Assembly: GCA_947359465.1 (NCBI GenBank)
Contig: OX375878.1
Coordinates: forward strand, 90,556,377 to 90,620,376
Direction of reading: 5' to 3'
Source of the DNA: Metellina segmentata
Lineage: Eukaryota; Arthropoda; Arachnida; Araneae; Tetragnathidae
Length of the DNA stretch: 64,000 nt
The first letter of the stretch is position 1, and every line of letters starts with the position of its first letter. The notes beneath the pieces are model-generated. The model did no database searches. It was not told where the DNA came from and saw only the letters and a list, made by a program, of their open reading frames with translations. The translations under genes were made by a program, and so were the position numbers. This document shows, piece after piece, positions 35,091 to 46,329 of this stretch.

Positions 35091-35815
35091 CAGCCGTCCC
35101 ACCAATCGTCTCAGATCACATAAAATACCCCAGTTCTTGATCTTTAAGGAAAATAAGTAGTCAAAGCCAATACTTAGCAGAAGAAAAATAATAATAAAAT
35201 GCACACTGGAGCTCTTATAAATATGATCCAATAAGCTCTCCAATAATCAACTTTAAAACTTATCAAACTTAATACATCTCAAGCTCCACTCCTCTTAATA
35301 GCGTCTAAAGGCCAAGTGAAATATGAGAACTCATTTTTCTCGACTTCATGAAAGTGTTATGTGATAAGTAGGATATATAATATGCTAGAGTAAATTATGT
35401 ATTTAAGAGTGATGCCCCGCTTTTGAGATAGGGAAGATGGAGGATTCATTTTTATTTTGTCTTTTTGGAGTTTTTTAGTTTCACGGCGATGCCTTCTGTT
35501 TCGTGTAAATGATAATGTTTACACGGTGATGATTATGATCATGGGCCCGGTCGACTAATGTCGCTGGGAACTGATGAGAGAGCTAATGTTGGATGCGCTG
35601 GAGGCGATTCTCACTGAGTGAGGATCATTCTGCTATTAAGTTTGGAACTGGGTAGATTTGCCTCTGATTCATAATTCTTAACGACACAAACAGAATTCCC
35701 CCTCTTTGGTATGCAGACATTTTTTGGGAAAAACTAGCCTAAGTATATAAGAAGAGTTACGCAGAAAATGTTTTCACAAACATTTTAAGAATGGTTTATG
35801 GTATGCCTAGCTTTG
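35091..35815. other. Gene-free stretch, complex segment at about 35440-35700
   Basis: No gene or transposon recognised. Positions about 35440-35700 are GC-richer and complex, with a TGTTTAC box (forkhead-like) and GATCATGGGCCCGG. A candidate conserved non-coding element by composition only. Confidence 0.35.
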
Positions 35816-36375
35816 TGTACTCTAAAAATGTAAACGTATACTTTGTAGGCTTTAAAATATTTTTGTGTAATTAAAAATGTAAATAATACAAAAAATAAAT
35901 TTTAAAGTATACTTTGTATACTTTAAAATTCAAATGTATACTTAAAAATGTAAATGTATACTTTAAAATGTAAATGTAAACTTTAAAATGTGCGTGTATA
36001 CTTTGTAAACTTTAAAAACTCAAATGTATACATTGTATACTTTAAAAGTGTAATTTTATACTCTTTGCATTTTTTATACACATAAAAATTAAATTGTATA
36101 CTTTGTCTACTTCAAAAATGTATATGTATATACTTTGTATGTTTCATAACTCAAATTGTGTACTTTGTACGCTTTTAAAATATAGAATAACTACTTACTT
36201 AAGAATGTAAATGTGTATAGTTAATATACTTTAAAATTGAAACTGTACATAATTTATATACCTTAAAAATACATTTGCATACTTGCTATACTTTAAAAAT
36301 ACATTTTCACACTTTGTATACTTTAGAAATGAGAAATTGTGATTACTTAGTATACATTTACATTTTTAAAGTATC
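35816..36375. repeat. Degenerate AT minisatellite
   Basis: About 18-20 loose repeats of a 25-30 bp unit built from TATACTTTGTATACTTTAAA and AATGTAAATG. Spacing varies and units differ by small indels, so it is an old, slipping array. Confidence 0.85.
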
Positions 36376-38419
36376 TAAAGATTATTCTAAGACTCAGTTT
36401 TGAAAACTGGATTAGTTGTGTTCAACGAGGTAAAAGCAATACTACACTGCTTATAAACTTGTGATGCTCTGGTTGTTATTCTGAAACGTACATGTTAAAT
36501 TGGTTTCCTTACCACTGAAAACATGCATGTTAAGATTTATTCAAATTCAGACCTTAACTAAGGGTCAGAGTATTAACCACTTGACTACCAGGTTGGCGAG
36601 AAAAAAAATTGAATTAATTTGTAAATTAATTAGTAATAGTTACCATTATTAATAAACAATTTATTCTTATGAACAATTAGTTTACGTTATAATTCGATAA
36701 GCATTCGAATATAAAGACAAGCTGTTTTTAATAACACACAAGAGAGAGTATGACAATAAAATACCCATTTCCTAATTTTCATAGAATAGTAAGCGTTTTA
36801 AATTCGCCCCGTGGTTTGTTGACATTGAATTATTTAGCCTTATACTATGAGTATATGTACAGATTTAAAATGAATTTATTCAGATTCAATTAACCCCGAA
36901 CCATTCCCTTCATTTCGAACGCACTGTTCGTACTAGAACAAATTCAAAGATATCATTCAATAGAGAGGGAATAGCGTACTTTACAAACTCGAATGCAAAC
37001 TAATTGCATAAAAGAAGGCCATATAAAATTTTTAACAGCATAATTTCGAATAAAAACACCATGTTTTAATGCTTAATCAGATTACGCATCATTAAATTAG
37101 TCTATATAAGAAACATCATGACCTTGCTATCTTTATATCCGGATTCCAATGTTAAAGTTGCTGTCAACTTGAGGGATCATCTCCATATTGAAAACGTGTA
37201 TTCGTAGATTGATGTTAATTGTAGTTATAGCTACCCGAATTTCAAATTTCAACACTGTTTCCAACGCATTTGTCAGCGCGTGAACACAATCCGATAATTA
37301 TTATGGTAGTGAAAACGATTCGAAAATTTCATTATTATATGTAAGTGCAAACGATTCACGAGTTATTATCCGAGGTTTGTAAGATGTTTTATAAACTTTT
37401 GGTTTACACCTAAAATCGCCATACGGAGAAAAATATTGCATAAAGCAAAAACTAACAATTAGAATAAACAGAAAAATTTACATGGCTATATTGAAAGTAT
37501 TTTCTGAAACGATTCCATTCAAAATAAACTGATGGTTCAGATTCATAATTTTTTCAAACAGTAAATGTTTATTGGCCTTTTCGGACAAATATATGTATTA
37601 ATGAGAATTATACAAGACTTTGTTTTGTGTAATTTTGGTTTGAAAGTCCTTTAAACATTACTTTCTCTATATGTGTTTTCCTCGAACTTTTTAATTTCAA
37701 GAAAATATTATTTTATTCTATTATTTATCTCCCCTTTTATACCTGCGGTTGGATTAATTTTATAATTTCTCCATCTGAAATTAATAAGCACAGTTTAATA
37801 GAATTTGTGAAATATACTTACGATATGAACCATTCAAATAACACGTAAAAATTTTCAATCCGACACTGTTCGATTTTTAAAAAAACTTATCTAATTTGTC
37901 GTTTGCATGTATAAAAATATTTTTATAAAGTTTAGTTTATTAGTTGGGGGGGGGGGCTTATAGCTTTTAATTTATATTAATTTTAATTTGGAAAATTGAA
38001 TAACTTTGCAGTATTATAGAATGACTTACTCCCTCGCATATCTGAATTATTTTGTAGATGTATTGGAAAATTTTTCTTTTGATGCATGACATGACCTTCT
38101 GAGACCTTCATAAGTTTAAAGTGATACAATTTGATCATGACCTTGAATTAAAAAAAATGTTCTCATAATTTTTTAAATATGTTATTAGAAGATCTAGAGG
38201 GTACTGGCGAGTTTTAGCGATTCTAAAATCCTAAAAAATTGTCAAATACTTAAAATTGGAAGATAAAATATAAATTAAAAAACTATTGCTATTAGAAAGC
38301 TAAAATTTCCCAGACTTTCTTATCCGTGGTTGAGCAACAAAATGAATGTATTAAGAAATCGAAGAGTATCGGGTTGTAGATTGCGTGGATTGGCATGGAA
38401 TGATACATAGATTGCACTA
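36376..38419. other. No feature seen; one G11 run
   Basis: AT-rich with no recognised coding or transposon. A homopolymer of 11 G lies at 37946-37956. Confidence 0.45.
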
Positions 38420-38672
38420 GCTTTCCGTCATCTGTATGGCTATTGTTATGTCACTTTTCCCAAAAAATTGAATAAGTCCCATCCTGGAGTATGGTTTGTT
38501 AATGTTCAGAAGGTGGCAATATGTCGTAAGTCTTTCTCTTTCAGTTTAAGAGAAAACAAAGGTGGAAAATCGTAATAAGTCAAAACCCACAGAACCACAT
38601 GTTGAATCTTGAAACGTAAAACTGCTGTCACGAAAAATTAAAAAAGTGACATAATATTTTTCTATCTGAGCA
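38420..38672. mobile_element. MITE family B, copy 1, about 250 bp
   Basis: Reverse complement of 43230-43480. It shares CAAAAAATTGAATAAGTCCC, ATCCTGGAGT, GACTTATTAC/GTAATAAGTC and the ACCACATGTTGAATCTTG box. The right terminus is AAGTGACATAATATTTTTC then TATCTGAGCA. The left terminus is more damaged, so its boundary is approximate. Confidence 0.65.
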
Positions 38673-38754
38673 CAGACATGAAGCTAGAGTCCGTTAAGGT
38701 TGTAGCGACATTAAATATTCTTACTTTGTTATGATGTGGAAATCATCGACGCCT

Positions 38755-38845
38755 ATGGTGTTGACCTCATCATCTGACCAAGATTCAAAATTACGAGACT
38801 TTCCATTAGGGATTGATCCCGGAACTTCGCCGGTGCCGCTGTAGC
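38755..38845 (+). repeat. SINE fragment 1 of a head-to-tail trio
   Basis: Contains ACCTCATCATCTGACC, TTCAAAATTACGAG and GGGATTGATCCCGGAAC, then breaks off before the closing GTTAATT box. Confidence 0.7.
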
Positions 38846-38851
38846 TGTGTT

Positions 38852-39090
38852 AGAAGAATAATGCATTACCAATCAGAGGGTTGCGAGTTAAAATCCAACC
38901 AAATACCGTTATGTACATGGGCGGCTGGTGCGTGTTAAATCTATCGTGATCTCAAATACCCTCACGTTGGCGTCGTGTAAAAGTTAAGAGAGTGGGGTAC
39001 CAGCTCAGGTTTTACCTCGTAACCCCACCACGGTTCCAAATTAAGCGATGTTGTCCTCGGATCTTTAATCTCGGGTGTGATCCCAGACCA
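38852..39090 (+). repeat. SINE 2 of the trio, with partial head
   Basis: Has a worn B-box-like GGTTGCGAGTTAAAATCC at about 38880, a GTGCGTGTTAAATCTATCG linker, the CACGTTGGCGTCGTGTAAAAG box, CCAGCTCAGG and the body to GTGATCCCAGACC. It runs straight into the next copy. Confidence 0.7.
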
Positions 39091-39400
39091 ACCGGTCTGG
39101 TGGTAAAGGTGTCAGCCTCTAGGTCGGAAAGTTCCAGGTTCGAACCGGGTCAGTGCATGACTATTTGTAAGAGTATGGTGCACGTTAAATCTGTCGTGGC
39201 CGAAAGTCCACACGTTCGGTTGGTGTGGAAGTTTGGTGACTGGAGTGCCATCTCAGGCGTTGCCTCGTCATCTGACCGTGGTTCAATATTACGCGGTGTT
39301 GTCCTCGGTTCTTTTCCTTAGAGGATTGATCAACGACTGTCGTCAATAGCCCGTTATGTTTCTTTAGTACGACGTTAATTAAAATTACCTTACCCAGACA
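39091..39400 (+). repeat. SINE 3 of the trio, near full length with tRNA-like head
   Basis: The head reads GGTGGTAAAGGTGTCAGCC then a perfect B-box-type GGTTCGAACC near 39138, as expected for RNA polymerase III transcription from an internal promoter. The linker GTGCACGTTAAATCTGTCG follows, then the body (GTGCCATCTCAGGCGTTGCC, CATCTGACCGTGGTTC, GAGGATTGATC) and the closing AGTACGACGTTAATTAAAAT. This is the best copy for defining the family. Confidence 0.8.
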
Positions 39401-40230
39401 GTCACCAATAGCAATGCGATGGTAATTAAAAGACCAACCTATCCGGATCGTTAGCAATACCCCATCGTGCTGCCCGAGTGCGACGCTACTACCTACCTTG
39501 ACCTGCACACGTGGGTCACACCATCTAATGCAGTTTCAGAATTCCGATACAAAAATGCAAATTCCCCGCATAAAAATGCAGTTTTTCCACCCGGTCCCTC
39601 ATACGCGCTATCCGGAAAAAATCCCTCCGCACTTCTGGTATTTCCTCAGCTCAAACACCAAAGCAGTCTCGGCCTTTATTACACGATAGATATCGACTAA
39701 TCCTCATTAAAATTCATATCTCATTATCCGACGACACTACGCAATCAGCGAAACAGGCTCTTTTTTCCCCCTCCGACATGGCTCAATCGTGTTACACGGG
39801 ACAGTCTCTCCCCCCCCCCAGCCTGCATTTTATCCCCTCTTAATCCCCAAGCACTCAACACCAATTGCCAATTTGAAGCGGGATCAACGCGAAAAAGCCC
39901 GAAGACTCCGACGTGTAACTCAATAGGGGAGAGCGGAACGTGCCCCCCCCCCTTTCGGCTAATTTCTAGTCTCTTTTTAAACCTCTCATCTGTAAGGAGA
40001 TACAGGGTAGGCGGAGTAAGAGGACTCGGTGGGAAAACAACGAAGAAAAGGTATTTTTAAAAGGGGAATTTGTACGGATGTATAGTTGGATTGTCAGCAA
40101 TGTGTGGGAATGACTGCAAGTTTGTCTTCCAAAGAGTACGCGGCCGGGGTAGAACTTTTGGTAAAGTAGCAGATTAGCAACCGAAGGATTGGGAGTTTGA
40201 GTCTGATTGATTTCAAGACCGTCGTGTAGG
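39401..40230. other. GC-richer, complex, gene-free stretch
   Basis: Positions about 39440-40000 are the most GC-rich non-repeat DNA in the window. They include an octamer ATGCAAAT (39555-39562), TTTATTAC, TAATCC and ATTATCC boxes, and C-runs at about 39810 and 39945. A 104-codon reverse frame (39966-40280) is not supported as a gene; its start overlaps the LINE remnant. Around 40138-40220 GGTAAAGTAGCAG and GGGAGTTTGAGTC look like a worn tRNA-type SINE head. A regulatory role is inference. Confidence 0.35.
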
Positions 40231-40267
40231 GGGTTCACCTTCTCGGCCGCAGATGCACAGTGCACTA

Positions 40268-41787
40268 CACTGCTTGACAATTGCTAAGGAACAACAAATT
40301 TATGCAAGACTGCGAGTCGGAAAGTCGCCCAATCGTAGAAAATGTAAGTGCAGAATGTGCTGTAGAGCAAGGTATATTATCTGTATAGAAGGCAGCGCAC
40401 ACGAGCTGTTTATTAATTGAAATTTCAAACAGTAAAGTATCTACAGAAAAACACGATTTAAGGTTTTGAAAGCCGTTCAGATAAATTCCGTCTTATGATG
40501 CAAGTATCAAGTGGAGAATGACCGTAAGGCATCATTTGAGTGGATTTGATCGTGGGCGAGCAGTTGTGGCAGCTCGAAGCTGGGGAAAGTGTCACCCAAG
40601 TTGCCGCTGCAATGCGTGGCAAAAAGCGTTATTTCGCGGTAATAAAGAGCCGCAGAAGGTGGAAAGGCTTTGAGCATGCTGGTGGTCGTGATATGAGCAC
40701 CACACCCAGAGATGATCCACATATATCCCTAACAGCAATAAGGAACCAACATCTCACTCCGGGACAGATTGGTTCAGAGCTTGTAATCGCTACCGGCACT
40801 CGATTATTCGCCAAAACAATTGCTCGGCGATTAAATAAAGCTCGCTTGTATGCACGGAAGCATGTTAAGTGCGTTCCATTACAACCACGCCATCGTCGGG
40901 AAAAGTTACGCTGGTGTAAAGAACATATTCGTTGGAATCATCAACAATGGTCCATAGTCATGTTCTCCGACGATTCCCGATTCACAGTGAATAGGGATTC
41001 TGGGCACCAACTACTGTGGAGAGAGAGAGAGGTACCCGTTACACACCACAGAATGCTTGTCAGATTGATCGTTAGGGCCTAGGAGTCATGGTGTGGGCAA
41101 GCATTATGCATAGTGGCAAAACACAGCTACACATCTTTGACGCTGGTGTCTTTACATCGCAGCGGTATTGCACGGAGATTATCCTAGGTCATGTTCGTTT
41201 ATTTTGGGGTGCAGTGGATACAGACTTTCTGTTCATGGGTGACAATGCATGCCCACACAGGACAGTTGATGTCTCTGAGACATTAGAGAGCGAAGATATT
41301 GAGCGTATGAAATGGCTTGCGTATTCACCGGACTTAAATCCTATCGAACATGCTAAGGATGATCTTTGTAGACGTGTTTCAGAAAGGAATCACCCACCCC
41401 AAACTGTGCAGGCGGTCAAAATTGCTTTGAGAGAGGAATGGGACAATATCCCCCAAGCACTCATCGAGTGTTTAGTGGAGAGCATGCATAGCAGATGCTA
41501 CATGTGCATTATTGTGCAAGGAGGCATCCCTTCTTACTGAGTGACTATATCTGTCATCACTCCGCATAGAAAGTACATTTTTCAAGACTTTGGAAATTGC
41601 TCTAAGGAGACGATTTTTTTTCTTTTTATTATCTTGCTTTTCCATATGCTAAAATCTGTAACATTTTGCATTCTACTTAATGCATAGTATCTTAATTAGA
41701 TATATACTAAGTTTCGTTTCTTTAATCAATGAATATTAGTAATTATTCTAAAAATTGTGTTTATTCCTTAGCAATTGTCAAGCAGTG
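40268..41787 (+). mobile_element. Tc1-like element, DD34E, 1520 bp
   Basis: Flanked by TA (40266-40267 and 41788-41789). The 24 bp terminal inverted repeats begin CACTGCTTGACAATTGC (40268-40291 and 41764-41787) and are perfect. The transposase lies on the plus strand and is broken. The insertion splits the LINE C-terminal region exactly, since the LINE reading resumes on both sides. Confidence 0.92.
40518..41540 (+). pseudogene. Tc1 transposase (DD34E), inactivated
   Basis: Would bind the terminal repeats and catalyse TA-targeted transposition. From the ATG at 40518 the frame gives TVRHHLSGFDRGR, the usual Tc1 start. A shift near 40560 leads into WQLEAGESVTQVAAAMRG, the first helix-turn-helix. 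The second DNA-binding part follows (TTPRDDPHISLTAIRNQHLT). Catalytic motifs are MFSDDSRF (first D, with D in place of the usual E after it), GDNACPHRT (second D) and SPDLNPIEH (E), with 34 residues between second D and E. A further frameshift lies in a GAGAGAGAG run at about 41021-41032, probably from slippage, and an in-frame TAG follows CQIDR near 41071. Length about 340 codons, as expected for Tc1. Dead copy. Confidence 0.9.
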
Positions 41788-41984
41788 TAACTCTAATGTG
41801 GAAACGTTCTAGATATGCCAGAAATGGTCCATGGTCTGCGAAAAATTGTACCAGCTGTGAGTTCTGGTATTTTAGGTCGTTTGAAATCTTCGGAAAGAAT
41901 TGATGAGTGTGTCTCCCTTTGGTAGAAGCATCCCATTCTGCTTGCCATTAGTTCAAGACCAATGTATTAATAGAACTTAATAAT

Positions 41985-42368
41985 TTGCACATAGGCCACT
42001 TTAAACTGGTTGATTGGTGAGATATCCCATTTGCTTCAGATTTCGGAAGCAAGTCTGCTTGTTCATTTCCCTCAAGGCCAGCGTGTGCTTTAAATCATGA
42101 GATGTTAACTTGGGGTATTTCAGTGTCGTCAAGCAGTTTTCACTTGACCTCATTGACGAGCTGGTTGTGAGAGAAGAGATTACCAAGAGCTGCGATAATT
42201 GTTGCACTGTCTGTCATGATGTTAGCTGCTATTCTCTCTGAAACACAATAGTAGTCTGCTTCCTTAAGAACAAGCAGTTCGGCTTGGTATACATAATTGC
42301 AAGGATGTAGGATACTGGCCCAACTATGACAGATTGTGGAATCCTCAAAAAGTACATATGCGCTACCA
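41985..42368 (-). pseudogene. LINE RNase H domain fragment
   Basis: Reverse-strand reading starts GSAYVLFEDSTICHSWAS and continues VYQAELLVLKEA with the conserved E, IMTDSATIIAAL with the catalytic D, and KAHAGLEGNEQADLL with the GNEXAD motif. This layout is the RNase H1 type found at the C-terminus of arthropod non-LTR retrotransposons; the enzyme would degrade the RNA strand of the RNA/DNA hybrid. An in-frame stop after NEVK and a frameshift split the domain. The first catalytic D is lost at the truncated edge where the SINE begins. Confidence 0.8.
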
Positions 42369-42620
42369 GTGCATGTTAAATCTACTGTAGCCTCAAGTGA
42401 CATGGTATGTGAGGTGTTGAGTATCAACTCAGGTGTCGGTCTCGTCATCTGATGGCTTAAAATTACGAGGCGTTGTCCTCGAATCTTTCCTCTCTGGATT
42501 CACTCCGGGCCATCGCCAAGGGAAAGTTTGTCCTCGGATCCTTAGGGGATTGATCCCGGACTTTCGTCAGTAGACCGTTGTGTTGCTTCATTTCGACGTT
42601 AATTAAAATATCTACCTACC
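42367..42620 (+). repeat. SINE, head missing, with internal duplication
   Basis: Starts at the CAGTGCATGTTAAATC linker and includes TCAACTCAGGTGTCG, CGTCATCTGATGG and TTACGAGGCGTTGTCCTCG. A second TTGTCCTCGGATCC block follows GGCCATCGCC, so about 55 bp of the body is duplicated. It closes TTTCGACGTTAATTAAAATA. It abuts the 5' truncation point of the LINE fragment. Confidence 0.75.
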
Positions 42621-43229
42621 TGAACGTCGCCAATACTCAGTAATATTACTCGTGTACGACGTTAACTCAATTACATACTTCCAAAGTTATTCATAGTTGA
42701 GATAGGTTACATAGCTTTCTATATAACTGTATCGCTAATTTGAGCAGTTGTGATCGAGATCTCAACAAACTCCCTGCAGTGGCCGAATTCGGAAGGCTAT
42801 CACTAATTGATATATTACCAATCGCGTAAGATTTGTTTTAAGATCGCGGGTGTTCATCCGTATGCTTGGTCTTGCAATGGATGATTATAACCTGTTCTGT
42901 TTTACCTAAGCAGCCAAGTGAAAAAAACAGGTGCAGTGACTACAAAGAATGAATTCGCGACAAGTAGAATCAGTATTTGCTATTACAAGGGTTGATATAT
43001 TTTTTAAAGACAGACCACTATACCCTTCGGAGTTTGATACTTTGGTACAAAGGTCGAAGTGGTGGCTATTTGTGAGTGAACACTAAATTGGTAAGACCCT
43101 GTTTTTCTTAGGATGGACTAACAATCGTGTTCGAATCTAGACCTGCTGGATGGCAGCGACAAACGCTTATATTGACTTTACCAAGTGGGGATATTGTTTG
43201 AAGTGACTGGCATTGCATTGACAATTCCG
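42621..43229. other. No feature seen
   Basis: No coding signal or repeat partner was recognised. The first 60 bases (GTCGCCAATACTCAG and GTACGACGTTAA) look like another short SINE 3' tail. Confidence 0.45.
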
Positions 43230-43480
43230 TGCTCAGATGGCAAAATGTTATAAGTCACTTTTTTTAATTTTTCGTGACAGCAATTTTAAGGTACAAGATT
43301 CAACATGTGGTTCTGTAGTTTTTGACTTTTACAATTTCCCCACCTTTTTTTTTCTCATAAACTGAAAGAAAAAGACTTACGACATTTTGCCATCTTTTAA
43401 ACATTAGCAAACCAGACTCCAGGATGGGATTTATTCAATTGTTTGGGAAAAGTGACTTGTAATATTTTGCCATCTGAGCA
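43230..43480. mobile_element. MITE family B, copy 2, 251 bp
   Basis: Terminal inverted repeats of about 33 bp start TGCTCAGATGGCAAAATGTT and continue with a TAAGTCAC box. The other end gives the same sequence with two changes. Copy 1 (38420-38672) is the inverse. No coding. The target duplication is not clear. Confidence 0.75.
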
Positions 43481-43874
43481 TAGAATTCATCTGTTCACTG
43501 TGGACCATCCATCGAAAAATCGTAACGATAGATGGGAGGCTATCTGTCAGATGTGCCATCAGGATTGTGTTTGAAATTGCGAGTGCCCATGATCTCATTC
43601 TTTAGTTACCAATTTAGAATGATGTGAAAGACAGTACAACTCTGTAAACCAAAAGTACTTCGTGAAGATACATTGCACTACCATAGATGATTGTAAGTAA
43701 ATATTTGGTAACGATGGCTTCCTTCACAAAAATTAAAGACACCCTTACTTAGTACAACAGTCTAACTATGTTTCCATATGATTAATAAATGAAATTCGGG
43801 ATAGTGACTTGCACCTCTTAGAATCCATGCAATAAATAAAATTTTATAACTACTTTAAGATATATACAGATTAA
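43481..43874. other. No feature seen
   Basis: AT-rich sequence without a recognised gene or repeat, ending in the TTAA that flanks the next element. Confidence 0.45.
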
Positions 43875-44268
43875 CCTTTACGCTGCGGCAGATAAATAAT
43901 TTTTACCACTAAAATTTCGTTTACTCCAACGGCATGGTATAGATCTGTGAACGGTGGATGTTATCCCCCTTTTAGGTGACCGCTGGCATCAATCACCATA
44001 TACGAACTGTCAGCAACCGACCTTCTACAGAGTCCCTTCTTCTGTTCGTTGCCCTACCTGTCGACCGTGAGGTGTGAACCCTTTGTGAAGGGTAGACAGT
44101 GAAATCTCTCACGCAAATGAAACGCCACTCAATACTATGAAAGGAAAGCATCAGACGTAAATGTCACTCACGATTCTTTCCCTCAAATTAGGTAGGGGGG
44201 GGGAGAGGCAAGGCAAAAAGCCGTTCTGTGAGACGATTGAAAAAAATCTAAGCCCCGTAGCGTACAGG
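43875..44268. mobile_element. piggyBac-type MITE, family C, copy 1, 394 bp
   Basis: Flanked by TTAA on both sides (43871-43874 and 44269-44272). Terminal repeats read CCTTTACGCTGCGG and, from the other end, CCTGTACGCTACGG. TTAA duplication plus ends starting CC(C/T) is the piggyBac pattern. Inner landmarks are GCATGGTATAGATCTGTGAA, GTGGATGTTATCC and GAGGTGTGAACC. No transposase coding. An inverted relative lies at 46504-46928. Confidence 0.8.
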
Positions 44269-44272
44269 TTAA

Positions 44273-46104
44273 GCATTTAAAAATGCCTAACAGACTAGCT
44301 AATAGCATATGGGCTAAATTTTAAGAGTTTAAATTTTTATTATGGAAATATATATAGTTAGTTAGGTATTTTATTCATTTTTTAAAATCTATTTATAACG
44401 TGAAAGCAAATATCGATAATCACACTTTATACCTCAATCTCAAAACAAAATGATGAAAAAAAGTAAACTGGCTTATAATGTGTTTACTTATGTTTGTTCT
44501 TATTTCTAATAGTATTGTAAACCTTAGCTAATATTGTCCAAATTAGATTCTGTAAACTCACTTCATCCATTCACTTTTTTAATGTGATATAATATTCTTT
44601 CTTGACTTAACCTTCTTACACGTCCGCTCACAATTGATTATGAGCTAATTTCTATCATTCATATTTCTCAATATTTTCTGTAATGAAAGTGGTACGAAAT
44701 TTTACTACATTGGTAAGCTGTTCCGTGAAATTTGTATATGTGTTGCCACTCCATAGCTCAAATCAAGTAAGTGTATGTAAGCTAAGAGGCAAAATAGAAT
44801 AATCCATCTCGCGTAGGGGTTGATTTTATATTTTTATGTGTGTTGCCATTCGCTATTTAACAAATAGTGTCGACTTCTGAACCACGTACATAAAGGAAGT
44901 ATATATATACATACAATTTTGTACTTTCGCTATTTTCCTTTATCCGTGCTCAAAACATACCTTATTTAAAGTTGTATGTATTACTAGAAGATTTGCTTTT
45001 AAAGAGAGAGAGAGAGATTGACTTTAAAAATCAAATTTTTTTACGATGTAATTTGTTTGTGCTGAAACTCATTTCAGTGTAACAAAAATCAGATTAAGCT
45101 AATGATTAATTCTCTAATTTAGATATAATGAGTTAAATATCATGTTTTTTAGAAGTGATATCTCAAGTTCTAATTTGGTTTGAAAGACAATACAAAACAA
45201 GGTCATTCAGCAATTCAACATTGGTCAAGAAGACAACTGTTGGAAAATTTGTTCTTATGATGATCTTAATGATTTGACTCTCCATCAAATTTCTGGAAGG
45301 AATTGGATTTTTATTACAAATTTTTTCACTGAGCAAATCTGGAATTTTTTTAATGATTTAACATTTGAAAATCAGCTAAAAATTAATTTCTTAACTATTA
45401 ATTTCGACTCGGTGTCATAACATCGACTATATAATATAGTTAATAATAATTAAAAAACAATATATTAGCTTCCTTGTTGAATTACCACGATTCAAACAAA
45501 GCGCCACTGTACAAAAAGCGCATCTCTTATTTGATTAAATTTATTAAGTTGTCATTAAGTTTATTTTAATGCTGTGGAAACATGTTTGTACATGGTGACA
45601 GTACCTAGTAAAAGTCACTGAAACTAAATATATATTTCTAATATTTACAAGATCACGGTATTGTTTGTAAGCTAAGAAGTTTGAAAATATTTTTTCGAAG
45701 CAATAAAAGGATTTTTGTGAATTCTAGTGTTACATACAAATGGATACAAGTAACCAACTAACATTATATCTGAGAATGTTGAAAAAACGTACTAAGCCAC
45801 ATTTGCATTTTTTAAAATAGAATCGATTTGAAAGTTTAATGAAACCTTCAGATATTTCACGATTGGTTGGGTGGTTTTTGCAGAGGAAGGACCAAAACTT
45901 AGCCAAGTCCTGCAAACACAAGACATACATAGTTAAGTTATGGTCACACAAGAAAATTCTAACTTCCACAGCAGAGAGAAATACGCCCAGGGTAAGCTAC
46001 AAAAATGGAACCGGAACCAAGACCTCCTTCGAATCACTGCCGTGGGCATCATAACAACCCTTAAATGTTTTTGGGAGAAGGCGAAATATAGGTTGTTAAG
46101 TAGG
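44273..46104. other. No gene seen; (GA)n tract
   Basis: AT-rich. A short (GA)6 run lies at about 45004-45016. Frames of 79 and 71 codons overlap at 45730-46054 on opposite strands, and neither has a recognisable domain. Confidence 0.45.
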
Positions 46105-46235
46105 TATTTTAATTAACTTCGCAATGGAGCAACATAACGAGCTATTAGCGACTGTACGGTATCAAACCCGAAAGAAGCGGTCTGACGGCAACACATAGTT
46201 TTGAAACACGAAAGAAGGAATTAAAACATACAATG
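46105..46235 (-). repeat. SINE fragment, antisense
   Basis: Reads as the reverse complement of the SINE tail and body: TTTTAATTAACTTCGCA, GAGCAACATAACGAGC, then a worn GGTATCAAACCCG block and GGTCTGACGGCAACAC. Confidence 0.65.
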
Positions 46236-46329
46236 GAATGCCATTAGTGAGGCTTTTGAGAAATGCTTGAAATTAAATTAGAGGTAATATGTTATTTTCT
46301 GAACGGATTTGGCGTATTAGTTTACATTG

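Larger units (their letters stand above)
40231..42368 (-). mobile_element. LINE fragment (RNase H and C-terminal region), interrupted by Tc1
   Basis: Reverse-strand translations give an RNase H domain (41985-42368), then a post-RNase H region with WQAEWD, FFADHGPFLAYLERFHIRV (41790-41960), and on the other side of the inserted Tc1 the zinc-type CICGREGEPLH (about 40235-40265). That order is normal for the end of ORF2 in RNase H-bearing non-LTR elements of the I/R1/Loa kind. The 5' portion (endonuclease, reverse transcriptase) and the 3' end are missing. Without the 1520 bp Tc1 about 620 bp remain. Confidence 0.8.

Noticed and set aside
39091..39155. Functional tRNA gene
   Set aside because: Has a B-box and A-box-like parts but no full cloverleaf, and it continues directly into the SINE body.
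39966..40280. 104-codon reverse frame
   Set aside because: Only its first section overlaps the LINE tail, and in a partly different reading; the rest has no domain and lies in C-rich non-coding sequence.
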